Translations under genes and position numbers: made by a program | Source of the DNA: Phyllostachys edulis | Taxonomy: Eukaryota; Streptophyta; Magnoliopsida; Poales; Poaceae | Direction of reading: 5' to 3' | DNA: 64,000 nt | Assembly (NCBI GenBank): GCA_036346405.1 | Contig: CM070562.1 | Location: 101,604,784-101,668,783 of the forward strand | Notes under the pieces: model-generated | What the model saw: only the letters and a program-made list of their open reading frames with translations | The model's database searches: none | Told to the model about the DNA's origin: nothing | Shown: in pieces, positions 33,694 through 44,942 of the stretch | How the letters are laid out: each line of letters starts with the position of its first letter | Position numbering within the stretch: position 1 is the first letter of the stretch

Positions 33694-35530
33694 TGTAATG
33701 CCAGTAGAAATGAAGAGTGAGTAAAAGTAAAAATTGAGAATAAATTTTACCAATTTACCTTCCCACAGTAGAAAAACCCAACAGGAGGGAGAGAGAAAGC
33801 GAAGGGAGGGGATAAGACCGAGCCTTCATAGCCAGCCGAAGCTCCCACAACACAAGCCCTTCTCCCCCACTGCTAACCAGCTAGCAAGCAAGCAAGCCAC
33901 AACCCCACCTGAGCAAAACCGGCGAGCCAGTTAGGCTACTCCATCCCTCTAGTTTATCCATCCCAATTGAACAAGTAGGGCATAACTCTAGTGCGTAAAG
34001 TACAAGGAAGGGGAGGGGGTGAGAGTAGATCTTCCCTGGTAGAGCTCGTAGGAGGCAGCGACACCGAGGGGAGGCACACGGCGACCGGAGGCCAAGCTGG
34101 GCGCAGCCATGGTCGAGCAGGAGAGGCGCGGGTGTGGGAAAGGAGCCGGGGGCACGGCTGACGTGGGGCCAGTGGCTTCGGTAGGGTAGGGGAGCCAGAG
34201 GCAAGCCGAGGAAGAGGTCTTGGTGGAGGCGGCGCTGGGATCTGAGCCCGGCGGGGTGGCGAAGCAGAGGTGGCGTTAGGCCATGATCCGTGACTAAGAG
34301 GAGAGGGGCCGGCGGGAGGCGGTTCGACCAGAGGGGGAGTAGAGGAGCCGGTTGGAGGACCTCTGGAGCAAGAGAGAGAGAGATGGGGGTAAGGAGATAA
34401 GGCGGCCGAAGGGGTGGCTTCGGCCAAGAGATAGGAAAAAGAAAGAAGAGAAAAGGGGGAAATAGAGGAGAAAGAAATTAGGGGTGAGCAAATAAGTTTT
34501 ATATGTAAGATTAAACGACGCGAACCCTAACGTATTAATATTTTGGGCACCGGGCCGGCAGATTAGTATCCGGTGAGAGGGGTTTGTTCATGTCGGATTG
34601 CGTGTAAGAACAATGTCGTCCAATTATGTGCATGAATTGCTATAATGTATTGAGTCTGGTTGAATGCCTGTTCAGGTGGAGGTTCTGGAACGGCGCCTTC
34701 CGCACGTTACCCCGCTCCGCTTGGTTAACAGGCAAGTGCATGGTAAAGCGATAGCCTGTAATGCTATAAAATTTGTGATGTTTGCGTGATATGATGATGT
34801 TTATACGATGATGACCATAATGATGGAACGAGGTGAGCAATGAGGCTACCTTGTTAATGATGAATCATGTTAATGACAATGGACATGTGCATTTGCATCA
34901 TGGAAAGAATGCATGAGCCAGGTCAGTGAGAAAGTCATATAACTATTCCAGTGAGGTTGGTGAGAAAGATACATGACTAATCCAGAGTGCTTTAAATGAA
35001 GTTTTACATCTGTAGGGACTAGATAAAATTTTACAATGTAAGGACCATATCCTAACGAAGATGGGGGGAAGAGTGTATCATCGACGGGTGAACACTCCGC
35101 GATACCGGTATCAACTGATGAGATGCATATGAGCACGAGCATGATGGTGTATTCACATATATGGGCAATGCAATGAGCAAATGAGCATGTAGAATAATGA
35201 TGCATTGCAATAATGGAAAGTTAATGATGGAAATTGTGATATGGTTAGGTAATGTTTGTGTGGCAGTGTTTATCGTTCTATTATGTGCTTGTTGAGTCTT
35301 CGGACTCACCCTTGTTTATTTTGGTGTTTAGGTGAACGACGAAGTTGACATGCTTCGGGAAGGGAGAATAGTACATCCACGTCACAAGTGGTTACTAATG
35401 CAGACCATCCTTACTAGATATTCCACTTTTGCTATAGTATGTCTAGTTGTTAACTTAGCCGCGCAAAATTTGTAATGAATAATGTGTAGTAGTACCATTC
35501 TGGGCCTAGAGGATGGGCTGGGGTGTTACA
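33694..35530 (+). repeat. 3' LTR of element C
   Basis: 1837 bp, starting TGTAATGCCAGTAG and ending GGGCTGGGGTGTTACA at the GACGT duplication. A TATA-like box CTATAAAAT is at 34764-34772. Its last 400 bp (35131-35530) are the source of the inverted block at 13638-14037. Short frames inside are Pro- or Ser-rich and not genes. Confidence 0.9.
34764..34772 (+). promoter_or_regulatory. Probable TATA box in the LTR of element C
   Basis: CTATAAAAT in an otherwise non-coding LTR, about 770 bp before its end. If real, R and U5 together would be roughly 730 bp. Confidence 0.45.
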
Positions 35531-35535
35531 GACGT
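35531..35535. repeat. Target duplication GACGT, right of gypsy element C
   Basis: Perfect match to 13633-13637 directly after the terminal GGTGTTACA of the 3' LTR of element C. Confidence 0.9.
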
Positions 35536-35579
35536 GATACAATCATCTCTATGATTGCCTCTAGGGCTTATCACCAACA
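35536..35579 (-). repeat. 5' LTR of the copia element, terminal 44 bp
   Basis: Continues the LTR interrupted at 13637: GATACAATCATCTCTATGAT then the GCCTCTAGGGC block and CAACA end. On the minus strand this is the TGTTGG start of the whole element. Confidence 0.92.
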
Positions 35580-35584
35580 ATTAT
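35580..35584. repeat. Target site duplication (right) of the copia element
   Basis: ATTAT directly follows the terminal CAACA of the split 5' LTR and matches ACTAT at 1074-1078 at four of five positions. Confidence 0.7.
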
Positions 35585-36034
35585 ATGATCCATGAATAAC
35601 GAAGAGTGGTTATGTTTATAAGAACTCAAGAAACTATCATGCTCAATGATTTTTCTTCCATCAAAGCTCATACTTCGATTACGATCGTCAAGTTGTATTT
35701 TCCTTCGAGCTTCTATTGTCATTTTCAATGTTTATAATGCCTTTAAAATCTAAATATGCTACAAAATATGTAAATATATTCTCAAGTATATAAAATATAT
35801 CATTTGATAGTACAAACTTTAAAACAAATCAAACCGTGCATATTTGGACGAGAAACATAAAAGCAATGCTTAGTCTTTCAAACAAAAAAATTGCACAAGC
35901 TTCCGCCCGCCCCAATCATTACACGAGGTTATTAAAAAACTCATTAACGAGGTAGAAAAGGAAGCGACACAAGATCTAAATAATGTGTTATCTCTTGGTT
36001 GCATTGCACTTAAATTATGCCCTGAAAAGAACTC
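35585..36034. other. Intergenic AT-rich spacer between the copia element and MULE1
   Basis: 450 bp with no frame or motif I can assign. It is the only stretch between the two large elements that is not clearly repetitive. Confidence 0.55.
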
Positions 36035-36044
36035 CTCACCAACC
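36035..36044. repeat. Target duplication of MULE1, left
   Basis: CTCACCAACC, identical to 57410-57419. The identity extends one or two further bases to the left (TC), probably by chance. Confidence 0.9.
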
Positions 36045-36199
36045 GATTTTTTTAAAAAATAATATATTTTTATTCGGAATTACAGAAATAATACCGGTTA
36101 ATTTTTTTTACAGAAATAATCTCTAGTCGCCGTACGGTTTGGCGACTCGGGCTAGTCACTCAACCGCCGCGCGACACATCTCCAAGTCGCTCAATGGAA
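36045..36199 (+). repeat. Left terminal inverted repeat of MULE1
   Basis: The outer ~75 bp is T/A-rich. The inner part reads AGTCGCCGTACGGTTTGGCG, ACTCGGGCTAGTC and CGCCGCGCGACA. Its reverse complement is at 57256-57409. GCGACT/AGTCGC motifs go on to about 36345. Confidence 0.92.
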
Positions 36200-37042
36200 G
36201 GGCGACTACAGCGTGACTGGACCTAGTCACCAAACTGGGGTGCGACATATGTTGGAATCGCGCATTTGTAGAGCGAGTTGACTAAGTCGCGTAGTGCTTG
36301 GGTGACTTAGGTCAAGTCGCCCAACCACTGGGAGATTTTAGCTAATAAACCTCCTAACCTGCAAATCCAATAGGAACAATTGTGTTAAAATAGATATTAC
36401 ATTTTGTAGGTATGACATTTAGCAAATCGTATTGTATGATGTTATTTTTTAAAAAGATAAAAGCGTGGTGACAACGTTGGTTGGTCTATTTGTTATTTTT
36501 GTAGAATATCAAGGGTACGAAATTTATTAGACTTGGAATAACATTTTGTGATCGTCGTATATTGTTGTAGTGTGCTAAATTTCTGTAGAATTTTGTGAGG
36601 ACGATTGAGATAGTAATGAGTTGTAAGTAGAAAGGTAAGTAATATTACGATACGCCAGGGAATAACACGGGGCGACATGTGGCTGGAGGCCCCATTGTTT
36701 TGTGGATTGATAACCTTTGACAGTTCAGCGTATATATCCTTCACAAACAATATTTTTAGACCTTGCCCAGAAGTGATACATGTTGTTGGATGTCTTTATA
36801 ATGATGCTGGGAATAACATGGAAGAATCAAATGCGAAAAGACGAGGAGATTTGATGTTGCAAATTAAATTAGACTTTATAACGAAGCTGGGAATAACATG
36901 GCGCATAGGGTCTGGTTACGTGCATAACAAACAACATCATACATGATGCAACAAACCAAAGTACTCCTATGATACATATGCGTCTTTTTGGAATGGAAAT
37001 AGATTCGACCTTCGACGGGAGACTAGTACAGAATGGTCTGAC
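36200..37042. other. Subterminal region of MULE1 without genes
   Basis: The first 150 bp carry AGTCGC/GCGACT subterminal repeats. The rest is AT-rich with only shadow frames. It is the downstream region of the minus-strand GRF gene. Confidence 0.6.
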
Positions 37043-37749
37043 CTACTGTGTAGACCGGAGCCATTTTCCCTTCCTTGCTAGGTCGGCGTTGAACTCCTCG
37101 TCGGTCTCTTTGGCCTTGGCCGCAATTTCCCTCTTTCTGTTGCACTCCCTCTCACGAGCCTCGCGCTCCCTGCGCTGCACGAATCGAGACGAGCTTGCGT
37201 CTCCTGACGTATACACTTGTTTTGCTCGTCATTGCGGCGTCGCTCCTCCCGCATATCGCGGTCTTTTTGGTCAAGCCACTCGTCGAAGTTGAGAGACCAC
37301 TGGTCATGTGGGTGGATCTCGTGATCGATCCACTTGTGGTAGCCACATAGCGGATCCGGGGACTATAGGTATACAGGAGAGGTTGTTAGTGCGTACTTTG
37401 AAAGAGAAATAGTAGGGGAACACACTGTAACTGGACCTTACCAGCTGCCGATAGCTGCTCGTGTCCCGACGTCGGTCGGGATAGTCACTGGAGTAGTTTG
37501 CGCAACCCCAGTAATGCATGCACCAACAGAGGGGCGGCGTCTCCCCCCTGGCAGGTGTTGCTGCGAACGCTCGGTTGGAACGTTCGGGATGGGGTTTCTG
37601 CTATGGGAGGCTTCATTACGAAGAGATGCCAGATAGGCACGTGTCTCTTGTTCGACCCGGGCCGCAGCAGCCTTTGCTCGCTCGTCCCGCTCCCCAGCAG
37701 CCCTTGCTAGTTCGTGGATCCAGTCCCATTGCCTCTACCTGTCATCCAT
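37043..37749 (-). pseudogene. GRF-type zinc-finger protein gene, minus strand (MULE1)
   Basis: Two exons, 37749-37442 and 37362-37043, with an 80-bp intron (GTAAGG...TATAG). Exon 1 starts MDDR, has a stop in codon 5, a coiled Ala/Arg-rich segment and, after a frameshift, PPLCWCMHYWGCANYSSDYP. Exon 2 gives SPDPLCGYHKWIDHEIHPHD, then a charged helix and a C terminus EEFNADLARKGKWLRSTQ. The Cys pairs plus CGYHKWID match GRF zinc fingers found in MULE-associated genes. The C terminus is shared with the gene at 58296-59319. GRF fingers bind nucleic acid in other proteins; the role here is unknown. Confidence 0.75.
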
Positions 37750-37904
37750 CCCGGCGTGGTGAAGGAAGCTCTGGTGCAGTAGCCTGTGAGGCGTGGAGAG
37801 GAAGCTCTGGTGTTTTAGTGTTGGGTTTGGTTGTGTAGTGTTCTCTCCCAGATCTCTTCCACCCCCTTTTTTAGGCCATATGGTTGGCATGGAGTGATAT
37901 CATT

Positions 37905-38300
37905 TGGTCTTATTCTTTATAAAGTTGCCTGTGTAGTCTTGTCCTTTGCACAAAATTGCCCGTCTGGTCTTGTCACTCATAAGGCTGGCTCATCTGGTCT
38001 TGTCCTTTGTGCAAGGCTGCCCGTGTGGTCTTGTCCTTTGCATAAAAGTACATCTCTTTTGGTCTTGTCCTTTGCATAAAGGCTGCCCGTGTGGTCTTGT
38101 CCTTTGCATAAAGTGACCCGTTTGGTCTTATCCTTTGCAAAAGCTATCTCCTTTGGTCTTGTTACTGTGCAAAGTTGCCCCGTGTGGTCTTGTCACTACA
38201 CAAAGCTATCTCCTTTGGTCTTGTCACTGCGCAAAGCTGCCCCGTTTGGTCTTGTCTCTGCGCAAAGCAGCTAGCCCCGTCTGGTCTTGTCATCTTCAAG
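37905..38300. repeat. GGTCTTGTC minisatellite between two divergent GRF genes
   Basis: About twelve units of ~30-35 bp, for example GTGTGGTCTTGTCCTTTGCA followed by AAAGCTGCCC. It fills most of the shared promoter region between the gene starts at 37749 (minus) and 38432 (plus). The same repeat is at 59430-59958 and 61415-61520. Confidence 0.92.
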
Positions 38301-38338
38301 CTAACACACTAACCGATTTGTTAGTCTCCTCCCGTGGG

Positions 38339-38346
38339 CTATAAAA
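38339..38346 (+). promoter_or_regulatory. Probable TATA box of the plus-strand GRF gene
   Basis: CTATAAAA in GTGGGCTATAAAATGCACGG, about 90 bp before the ATG at 38432 and directly after the minisatellite. A similar CTATTTAAAC box stands at the same place in MULE2 (61589). Confidence 0.7.
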
Positions 38347-38431
38347 TGCACGGCCCACGCTCCGAAAGTAGGACCACTCGACCCTTCAAACCGTAGGAAA
38401 AAGAACCTTCTCCATCCTACAATAACATACC

Positions 38432-39047
38432 ATGGCAGACACGGAGGGACCAGTCGAACCGGGGTCACCGAAGCAAGACCTTCCCCTAGAAAGGAGGGAG
38501 GACTTCGGGCCTAACTACCGGTTGATACCGAACAAGCGTGCTCAACCGGTATGGACGAAATGCAGACACAGGGAGGACGCTGCCGTGCAGGTCATGGACG
38601 GCCCTTTCGATGGTGGACGATGTTTCTTCCGATGCCCACACTCTGGGGTACAATTAGCAAATAGTTTGCTTCATGTTACTGCTAATATAGCCTTCATGCC
38701 AACCGTCCCTTGCAGTAGATGGCGAAATGCGTCTTTGTCCGCTGGATCGATCCTCCCCATGAATGACATGTTGTGATGTACGTGGATAGATTGTGGGACC
38801 GAATCTTTGAGTTGGAGGCGCGGATTGACAATCTCAACGAGCACAATGATGACCTCATATGAGATCTGTAGCGAGAGGAGAGAACAGCGAGGAGGTCGTG
38901 AACATAGGAAGTTCCTATGATCCCACATGCTGCTGCGCGAACCCTAGCTACATATGTGCGTGCCACTACAACGACGGTCAACCACGTCCGAGGCGCGCCC
39001 CTGTACAACACTCTATGTGGGTTGAGCGAGGCACCTTCTACAATTAG
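38432..39047 (+). pseudogene. GRF-type zinc-finger protein gene, plus strand (MULE1)
   Basis: Exon 1 (38432-38647) reads MADTEGPVEPGSPKQDLPLE through KCRHREDAAVQVMDGPFDGG and RCFFRCPHSG. A 71-bp intron (GTACAA...CAGTAG) follows. Exon 2 from 38719 gives MAKCVFVRWIDPPHE. The spaced Cys residues and FVRWID are a GRF finger. A TGA follows PPHE, then a leucine-rich helical tail (RLWDRIFELEARIDNLNEHN) and a Cys-rich end (TCCCANPSYICACHYND) after more stops. It is divergently arranged with the gene at 37043-37749. This is a decayed MULE accessory gene. Confidence 0.75.
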
Positions 39048-39069
39048 GCATGGGCGGAGAAGCTTGTAC

Positions 39070-39254
39070 CTCGGTGGTCTCCCATTCTGTACGCAATTAT
39101 GTTCAATCTCGTAATGCATGTAACTAAATGGTGGTCACGTCATTGCGGTTGCCTTTTATCGAGTTGACTGTTGCATCGATGTGTCGCATGCATTAAGCTA
39201 TGGGCATCGATATGCATTGAACAAACATGCATAGTACGAATGAGTACTGAAAAC
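39070..39254. repeat. ~180-bp direct duplication, left copy
   Basis: TCTCCCATTCTGTACGCAAT to GAGTACTGAAAA matches 49828-50010 with only a few substitutions. The two copies flank the 10.6-kb LTR-containing insertion 39255-49827. Confidence 0.92.
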
Positions 39255-42200
39255 TGTAACACCCTGGTTTTTCTGAGCCTTTTTGAAAATTTTCAAAATA
39301 AAAAGAACAATTCAGTTTTGTTGAAATTCCAAAGCTTAACCTAAGATTTTCAGAATTTGAAGTGTTTACACTGACTAAACTAAACTTCAACTAATCCAAA
39401 GTTTGGTTCTTTTGGTGTTACTCAAGGTCTTTGGAGCTATCTCTCCTTTTCTTTGTAGGATCTACTCTTCCCTTACCCAGCTCTTGTGTCCAGATCTCTC
39501 TTCCTCAATCCTGTTGGGGCATGCTCTTATGTCCAGACCTTCCTATGGTTTGACCTCTCTGGTTAGAACCCCTCCTTGTTTGGATCCCCTTGGTGTCTAG
39601 ACCTCTTTTGATCCTAGACTATCCCTATGCTCGGGCATGCTCTCATGCCCAAGCCACCCTATTGTCTGGCCATCTCCTTGATGCCAGATCTCCTTATGCC
39701 TGGAACTCTTTTGTGAGGGTGGACCTCTTTTGTGTCTAGACTACCCATTTTGCTGGTTTGAACTTCCTCGTGGTTCAGACCACTTCTTTGTTGACTTGAA
39801 TCTCTTGGACTACCTCTCTAGTTCTCTTTTGCTCAGACCTCCTTAGAGTGCAGAGCCTCTTCTGGTTTCTCTTTGGGTTAAACCTCCTCCTTGGACGAGA
39901 CCCTTCGAGGTGTTGACCTTTCCTTTGGGTCACAACCATCTTAAGGTATTCAAGTTCGGGTTTGCGTTTCAAGTATCCATGATATCTGAGATCCAATCTT
40001 GGGTTAAATCCCCCCTTCTGGATCTTCCTCTTGTTCAAACCCTCTTTCCCTTTCTGTTCATTTGAACCTCTTTGGGTTCCTTTCAAAGTTGCTCTGTACA
40101 ATTGAACCTCCTTAGGTTCATCTGAATTTCTTCTATCCATTTTGAACCCCCTCGGGTTCATCTGGATTCCCTTGTATTCTTTGGCACCTCCTAAGGATCG
40201 TTCGTACCTCCTCTGTACTCAATTGAACTTCCCTTGTGTGTTCGATTGGACCTCCTTTGATCTTATCTAAGGGTCCAGACCTCCTTAGGTCTAGACATTC
40301 CAAGCGTCTGGACCTCCTTTGGCCCAGATCTCCCTTTGTCATGATTGTCTGGCTTAGACCTCCCCAGGTCTAAACCTCCCCCATGTTCATTTGAACTCAC
40401 TCTTTTCTGTTGAAACCTCTATATGTCCATTTGGATTTCCTCTTGGTTTTGATCCTTGCAATGATTTCTCTCTGGAAAATTCATACCGCACCAATTTGGT
40501 ATTACCGCCATGCGGTACTACCGCCCTTCAACTCACGGTCGTATCGCTCCATGAGAAAGTCAAGCTCTCAATGCATGCGTTCTGGAAATTCCATACCGTC
40601 CTGTTGCAATCGGTGCTACCGGATCGCGGTAGTACCGCTCCCCAAGATGTCATATTATCGCTTCACGGGACCTCTCAAAACCCGTGGTTGGACCTCCCTC
40701 GCGTCTGTTCGAGCTTTCCGCTTGATCCAGACCTCTATCGCGTGTGTACCGTTCGATTTACATTGGGCGGTTTGATCTTCAGTGAGACGTTCGGATGGTG
40801 CGAGCGTCCCACCCTCTCTGAACCCTCGGATCTTTCTTTGGGCGGTCCGTCTGCGAGGCGTTCGGCGATCGAGCGTCTCAACCATTTTAGACCGCCCGAT
40901 CCAGTTCAATGGCTGAGATCTAGCGTTAACTCTGGATGGTCCGAACGGCCCAATCACTTTGGTCCGTTCGATTGAAATCCAATGACTCCCGCTTCTCCCG
41001 CTCCTTATCTCGCTATCGCTCATCCCCATTGTTAGATCTGACCGTTAGAACCTCTCCTTTGGAGATCCTAACCGTCCAAACCTCCCCCTTGTTAGATCTG
41101 ATCGTTAGGACCTTCCCTTTGGAGATCCTAACCATCCAGATCTCCCCCTTGTTAGGCCTGACCGTTAGGACCTCCCCTTTGGAGATCTTAACCGTCCAGA
41201 CCTCCCCCTTGTTTAGATCTTGACCGTTAAGACCTCCTCTTTGGAGAGCTTAGCCGTCAGGACCTCCCCTTGTTAGGTCTGACCGTTAGGACCTCTCCTT
41301 GTTGTTAATCTTGACCGTTAGGACCTCCCTTTGGAGATCCTAGCCATCAGGACCTCCCCTTTGTTGATCTGACTGTCAAGACCTCCCCTTTGTGGATCTG
41401 ACCGTTAGGACCTCCCCCGTGGGTGAGGACCTCCCTTGACCTCTGCGGGACCTCCTCAGGTCTCCGCAGGACCTCCCCTTCGGGCCTTGACTGGCCCCAT
41501 TCATCAGTCACGCCCACTTTTCTTATCCTTTGACCTTGTCCTTAGCACGTGGAAGTCCTCCCGCATTTAATGCCTGTTGTGTCGCATTAAATGCTACCAT
41601 CCTTTACTGACACCGTGCTATCTTTTTGTCACTTCTTGTACTAGCTCCCATCTTTTTCCTCACCTGCTCTTGACCATGTGTGCCTTAGACCTCCCAGCAA
41701 CTCTAGCCTTATAAGCTTGGGCAAGCTCTCTTCCTTTGCCTTTTCCTCATTTCAGCTCTCTGGTTCACCCAGTTTGCTCTCTGGACCTCCCTCCAACCGT
41801 TGAGCCTCCCTTGGCCAGCTCTTAGACCTCCTTCCAAAGCTCTCTGGACCTCCTCCTAAAGCTCCAGACCTCCTCCAGACCTTCAAACCTCTTTGTTGGC
41901 TTAAGTTTTATACTTCTTTGGAGTTCTTTTTGGTTTGTACTTGGCTTTGGTTTGATTTGCGCTGTTTTAACGTGTAGACCTCGACGACGGTGGTGAGCCC
42001 GAGCTTTGTGTGGGAGAAGACCTGTAAAGCTTTCAGCTAGGCAAGTTACACCCTTGACCATGTTACACCCACTACTTCAAATTACTATGTTCTATTTCAA
42101 AGGTTTATGCATGCTTACTTTACTAAGTTATTTCAATACCTGTTTTAAGATTGTAGCTATGCCTAATTTCCATTTTATGGCCACTGTCGACATTGAACCC

Positions 42201-43850
42201 AATCCATTGTCACCCTAGATGAAAATCTGGGTTTTGCAATAGTGAGAACCAGAGGCATTTGAAAAATGTATGCTTAGTCTTGCTAGATCAAAATCTTGAT
42301 TTGGGAAGTGTTTCTACCAAAAGACCAAAGAATCCTATGTTTTAAAGCCATGACATTGGGTTGTCATGGAGGTTTTGGCAAATGGTTTTGAAAAAAGAAA
42401 AAACAGAAATGGAAAGTAGATTTGGTCTTGGGCGAATTGGTTGGCTTGGCTGGTGCAATGTTTATGCACGGACTCAATCCTGGGTAGGGATGAGGTCCAG
42501 GGGTATGTGGTGGTCGCCCAAGCCAGATAAGGACCGGTCTGCGAGCCGCATCTTGCTATGCCTATAATGGACTATGCCTCACCGTACAACCACATGTCCT
42601 CAGAATGTGGAGTAGGATCTGGCCAATTAATTTGCAAAGCTCCATCGTGGTTGATCCTGTTGGTGTGTGGGTAGTCATGTTACGACCTTCGTAGTCCCAC
42701 CTGGCGCAAGAGGGGGCCTGAACCCTGTGGATGGGTAGTCCAAAGGGGGTGAAACCTTAGCGAGGGTGGACTGCGGTAGAGCGATGCATTGTAAAGGCTT
42801 TGTCACGTGCTCTAGACCTCTCACCAAAGGAAGTGTGAGGTGGCATCGACGGTTGCCAAATAAACTAGAGAAGTCGTGTCATGTGGGTAAAGTGTACAAT
42901 CTCTGCAGAGTGTAGAACTATTCGAATATCAGTGTCCACGGTCATGGACATGCTAGCAAAGCCACTCAAAGTTAGATTTCAGTTTTGGGATTCAAAATGA
43001 TTTGTGAAATGGTTTTGGATTTCTATCCAAATGGTTCATGGGAGGGAAGCCTTGTGACAGGAGGGTATCCTTCACACTTTGTGATGAATGTTATCCAACT
43101 GTAAAATTGATCTTTGCAAATGAATTTTAATTATTATTATCTGCTTTGAAACTTACTACTTGTAATTGGAAATAAACTTGGCTTTACGCAAATCAACCAT
43201 ATAAGCTCTCTCTTTGATATCCATTATGCATGTCATTCTGTTATTTGACGGGTGTAACTTGTGAGCACGGTTGTTGTGCTCACTTTTGCTTGATAACTGT
43301 TTTGAGCAAGGAAAGAAAGCCTTGAGGTGATCTTGCTGTGGATCTAGAGGTCCTGGACGACTAGGATGCGCCCTCTAGCCGATTGCCTGTGGTGTATCGG
43401 GTGGCCTATTGTTTATCTTCCGGTGTGTTCTGGTTTGTTGGCTTGTATGCCTCCCCTTTTGTAAACAACTCTGTTGATATTAATAAAGCTCTCGTTGAAG
43501 TGTATGTTACCACTGTTGTATGTTGTGAAGAGCTAGCTATTGATCCTTGGGACTAGCTCAGTGCACAGAGGCTAGACCTCCAGGAGGTCTTTGAGATTCT
43601 CCTGGGAGGTCCTGGTGGACCATCTCTTGGGACACACCAAACGGTACTACCGGACCTCCATACGGTAGTACCGGCTCACCTAAGGGCCCCGGACCCCAAG
43701 CGGTCCTACCGGACCTCCTGGGTGGTCTTGGCGGTCCTACCGATAGGCTCTGCGGGATGTCCTGGGAGGTCTTGGAGGGACTTCCCAGGAGGTCTTGGAG
43801 AACCTCTTGGGTGTCCCTCGGGTTGGGATGTTCTGAGCTTCTCATTGCAG
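39255..43850 (+). repeat. Giant LTR-like sequence (LTR1), start TGTAACACCCTGG
   Basis: Begins TGTAACACCCTGGTTTTTC right after the left 180-bp duplicate. It shares scattered blocks with the solo LTR at 44943-49014: AGTGTACAA.CTCTGCAGAG with GGTCATGGA near 42895-42950 (48295-48365 there) and TTGACCATGTT near 42053 (47500 there). It holds no coding domain. Its 3' edge is uncertain; CTTGGGACTAGCTCAGTGCA near 43547-43566 and CTGAGCTTCTCA near 43835 are candidates. It is probably one LTR of a large non-autonomous gypsy element. Confidence 0.6.
41030..41425. repeat. ~60-bp tandem array (GATCTGACCGTTAGGACCTCC) in LTR1
   Basis: Six to seven units alternate GATCTGACCGTTAGGACCTC with TTTGGAGATCCTAACCGTCC. 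The wider region 39440-41900 is full of single AGACCTCC words. Confidence 0.85.
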
Positions 43851-44942
43851 TCGTAACCTAGTAGCATAATTAGTTAGCGAGAGATTTCAAAACTTATTTT
43901 ACAACAAGAAAAATAAGTTGTTCTTTTCTCATCTGGGTCATCTTTCTATTCTTATCCCCTTCTCTATATCTTTCCTTACCTTATTTCCCCCTTGTCTTTT
44001 GCTTGCCTCAACGTTTCATAAAAGTTAAGTGAATCCTCTTTCCTTTGGAAAAGTTCTATAGGACCAAGCCTTCGCGTTCAAGCCGTGGAAGCCCCAGGAG
44101 GACTGGTGTAGATGATTCAAGACCCCAACATGCCGGACTCTTAGGAGCTATATTTGTTTACATTACTAGTGCATTTGGAGGCATAGCTAGGTAGCTTTAG
44201 AGAAGCCTGGGTGAATTTGCTTTTGTGAATCAAAGATTTTAGAATTTGATCATAAGGAGATTTATTGGATTATGGGGATTGTCGGAGGATATGCCTAGTT
44301 TGCAAATGGATTATAGAAGAGCAAGTTGGTGGATTGTATAAATGATGCTAATAGAAGATGACCATGGAAGAAAGTTTTGATGGGTATAAAGGTATATAGG
44401 AGTAAGAAGTGAGGATTCAAATATCGTGGGATATTGGATTCCCCTTAGATGCAGGGTGAAGGTGTGATTGATCGAAACTTTCAATGAATATGTGGATCAA
44501 AATTTGAATTGGTTGAGCTTGATTAAATAGAAAATTTGGGCTTGAAGGAAATCTTGGTCAGGTTTTGGTAAATGTCTTGATCAGATCATGGATTACGTGA
44601 TCTAGGATATGGGATTGTGAAGCACTAATACAGTTATTAGAATGAATTAAGTTGCCCATAAATTTGGAGTGGATTGAGTTGTTAGCTGGAAGCTTACATC
44701 AGACCATGTGGACTGTGACGAATTTAGCAGATGCAATTGGAGTAGGGGATTCGAATTTGGAATAGCCTTGGCCTGATTATTGGGGTATGTTGTAACCAGA
44801 ATTTGGAATGGTGGGGTGGTTGAATATTGGAATGTATGATTAAGGTGTACCTTTCGGAGATTGATAATAATCGATATAGTTGCTAGGTAGCTGGTGATAA
44901 ATAACTTGGTGGATCAAATTGAACTTGAGATTTCAGAGAAGT
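43851..44942. other. Non-coding internal sequence right of LTR1
   Basis: AT-rich, no domain in any frame. It continues in style across the solo LTR to 49015-49827, so both may be internal DNA of one non-autonomous element. Confidence 0.45.

Larger units (their letters stand above)
13638..35530 (+). mobile_element. Ty3/gypsy chromovirus (Tekay/Del-type), element C, inserted in the copia 5' LTR
   Basis: Internal order on the plus strand is primer site (14040), gag (14281), [Tat element B 15615-30180], protease (30240), RT (30720), RNase H (31450), integrase (32150-33360), chromodomain-like tail (33393-33601), polypurine tract and 3' LTR (33694-35530). A Met-tRNA primer site, a large 1.8-kb LTR and a chromodomain-like C terminus point to the Tekay/Del lineage. 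The target duplication is perfect. The 5' LTR is abnormal: the left 400 bp is an inverted copy of the end of the 3' LTR. All genes have stops or frameshifts. Confidence 0.9.
1079..35579 (-). mobile_element. Ty1/copia (Angela/BARE-type) retrotransposon, outermost, nested and broken
   Basis: The two LTRs are 1079-2558 (3' LTR) and 12167-13637 plus 35536-35579 (5' LTR, split by a gypsy insertion). Read on the minus strand, the 5' LTR is followed by a primer site, a gag gene and, after a large replaced section, the RNase H end of pol, a polypurine tract and the 3' LTR. The flanking bases are ACTAT (1074-1078) and ATTAT (35580-35584), a 5-bp target duplication with one substitution. The start TGTTGG and the GCCCTAGAGGCAAT block are typical of the grass Angela/BARE group. 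Protease, integrase and most of RT are missing, so it cannot move by itself. Confidence 0.9.

Noticed and set aside
37831..38344. Ser/Leu/Val/Cys repeat frames on the plus strand
   Set aside because: Translations of the GGTCTTGTC promoter array, not a secreted repeat protein.
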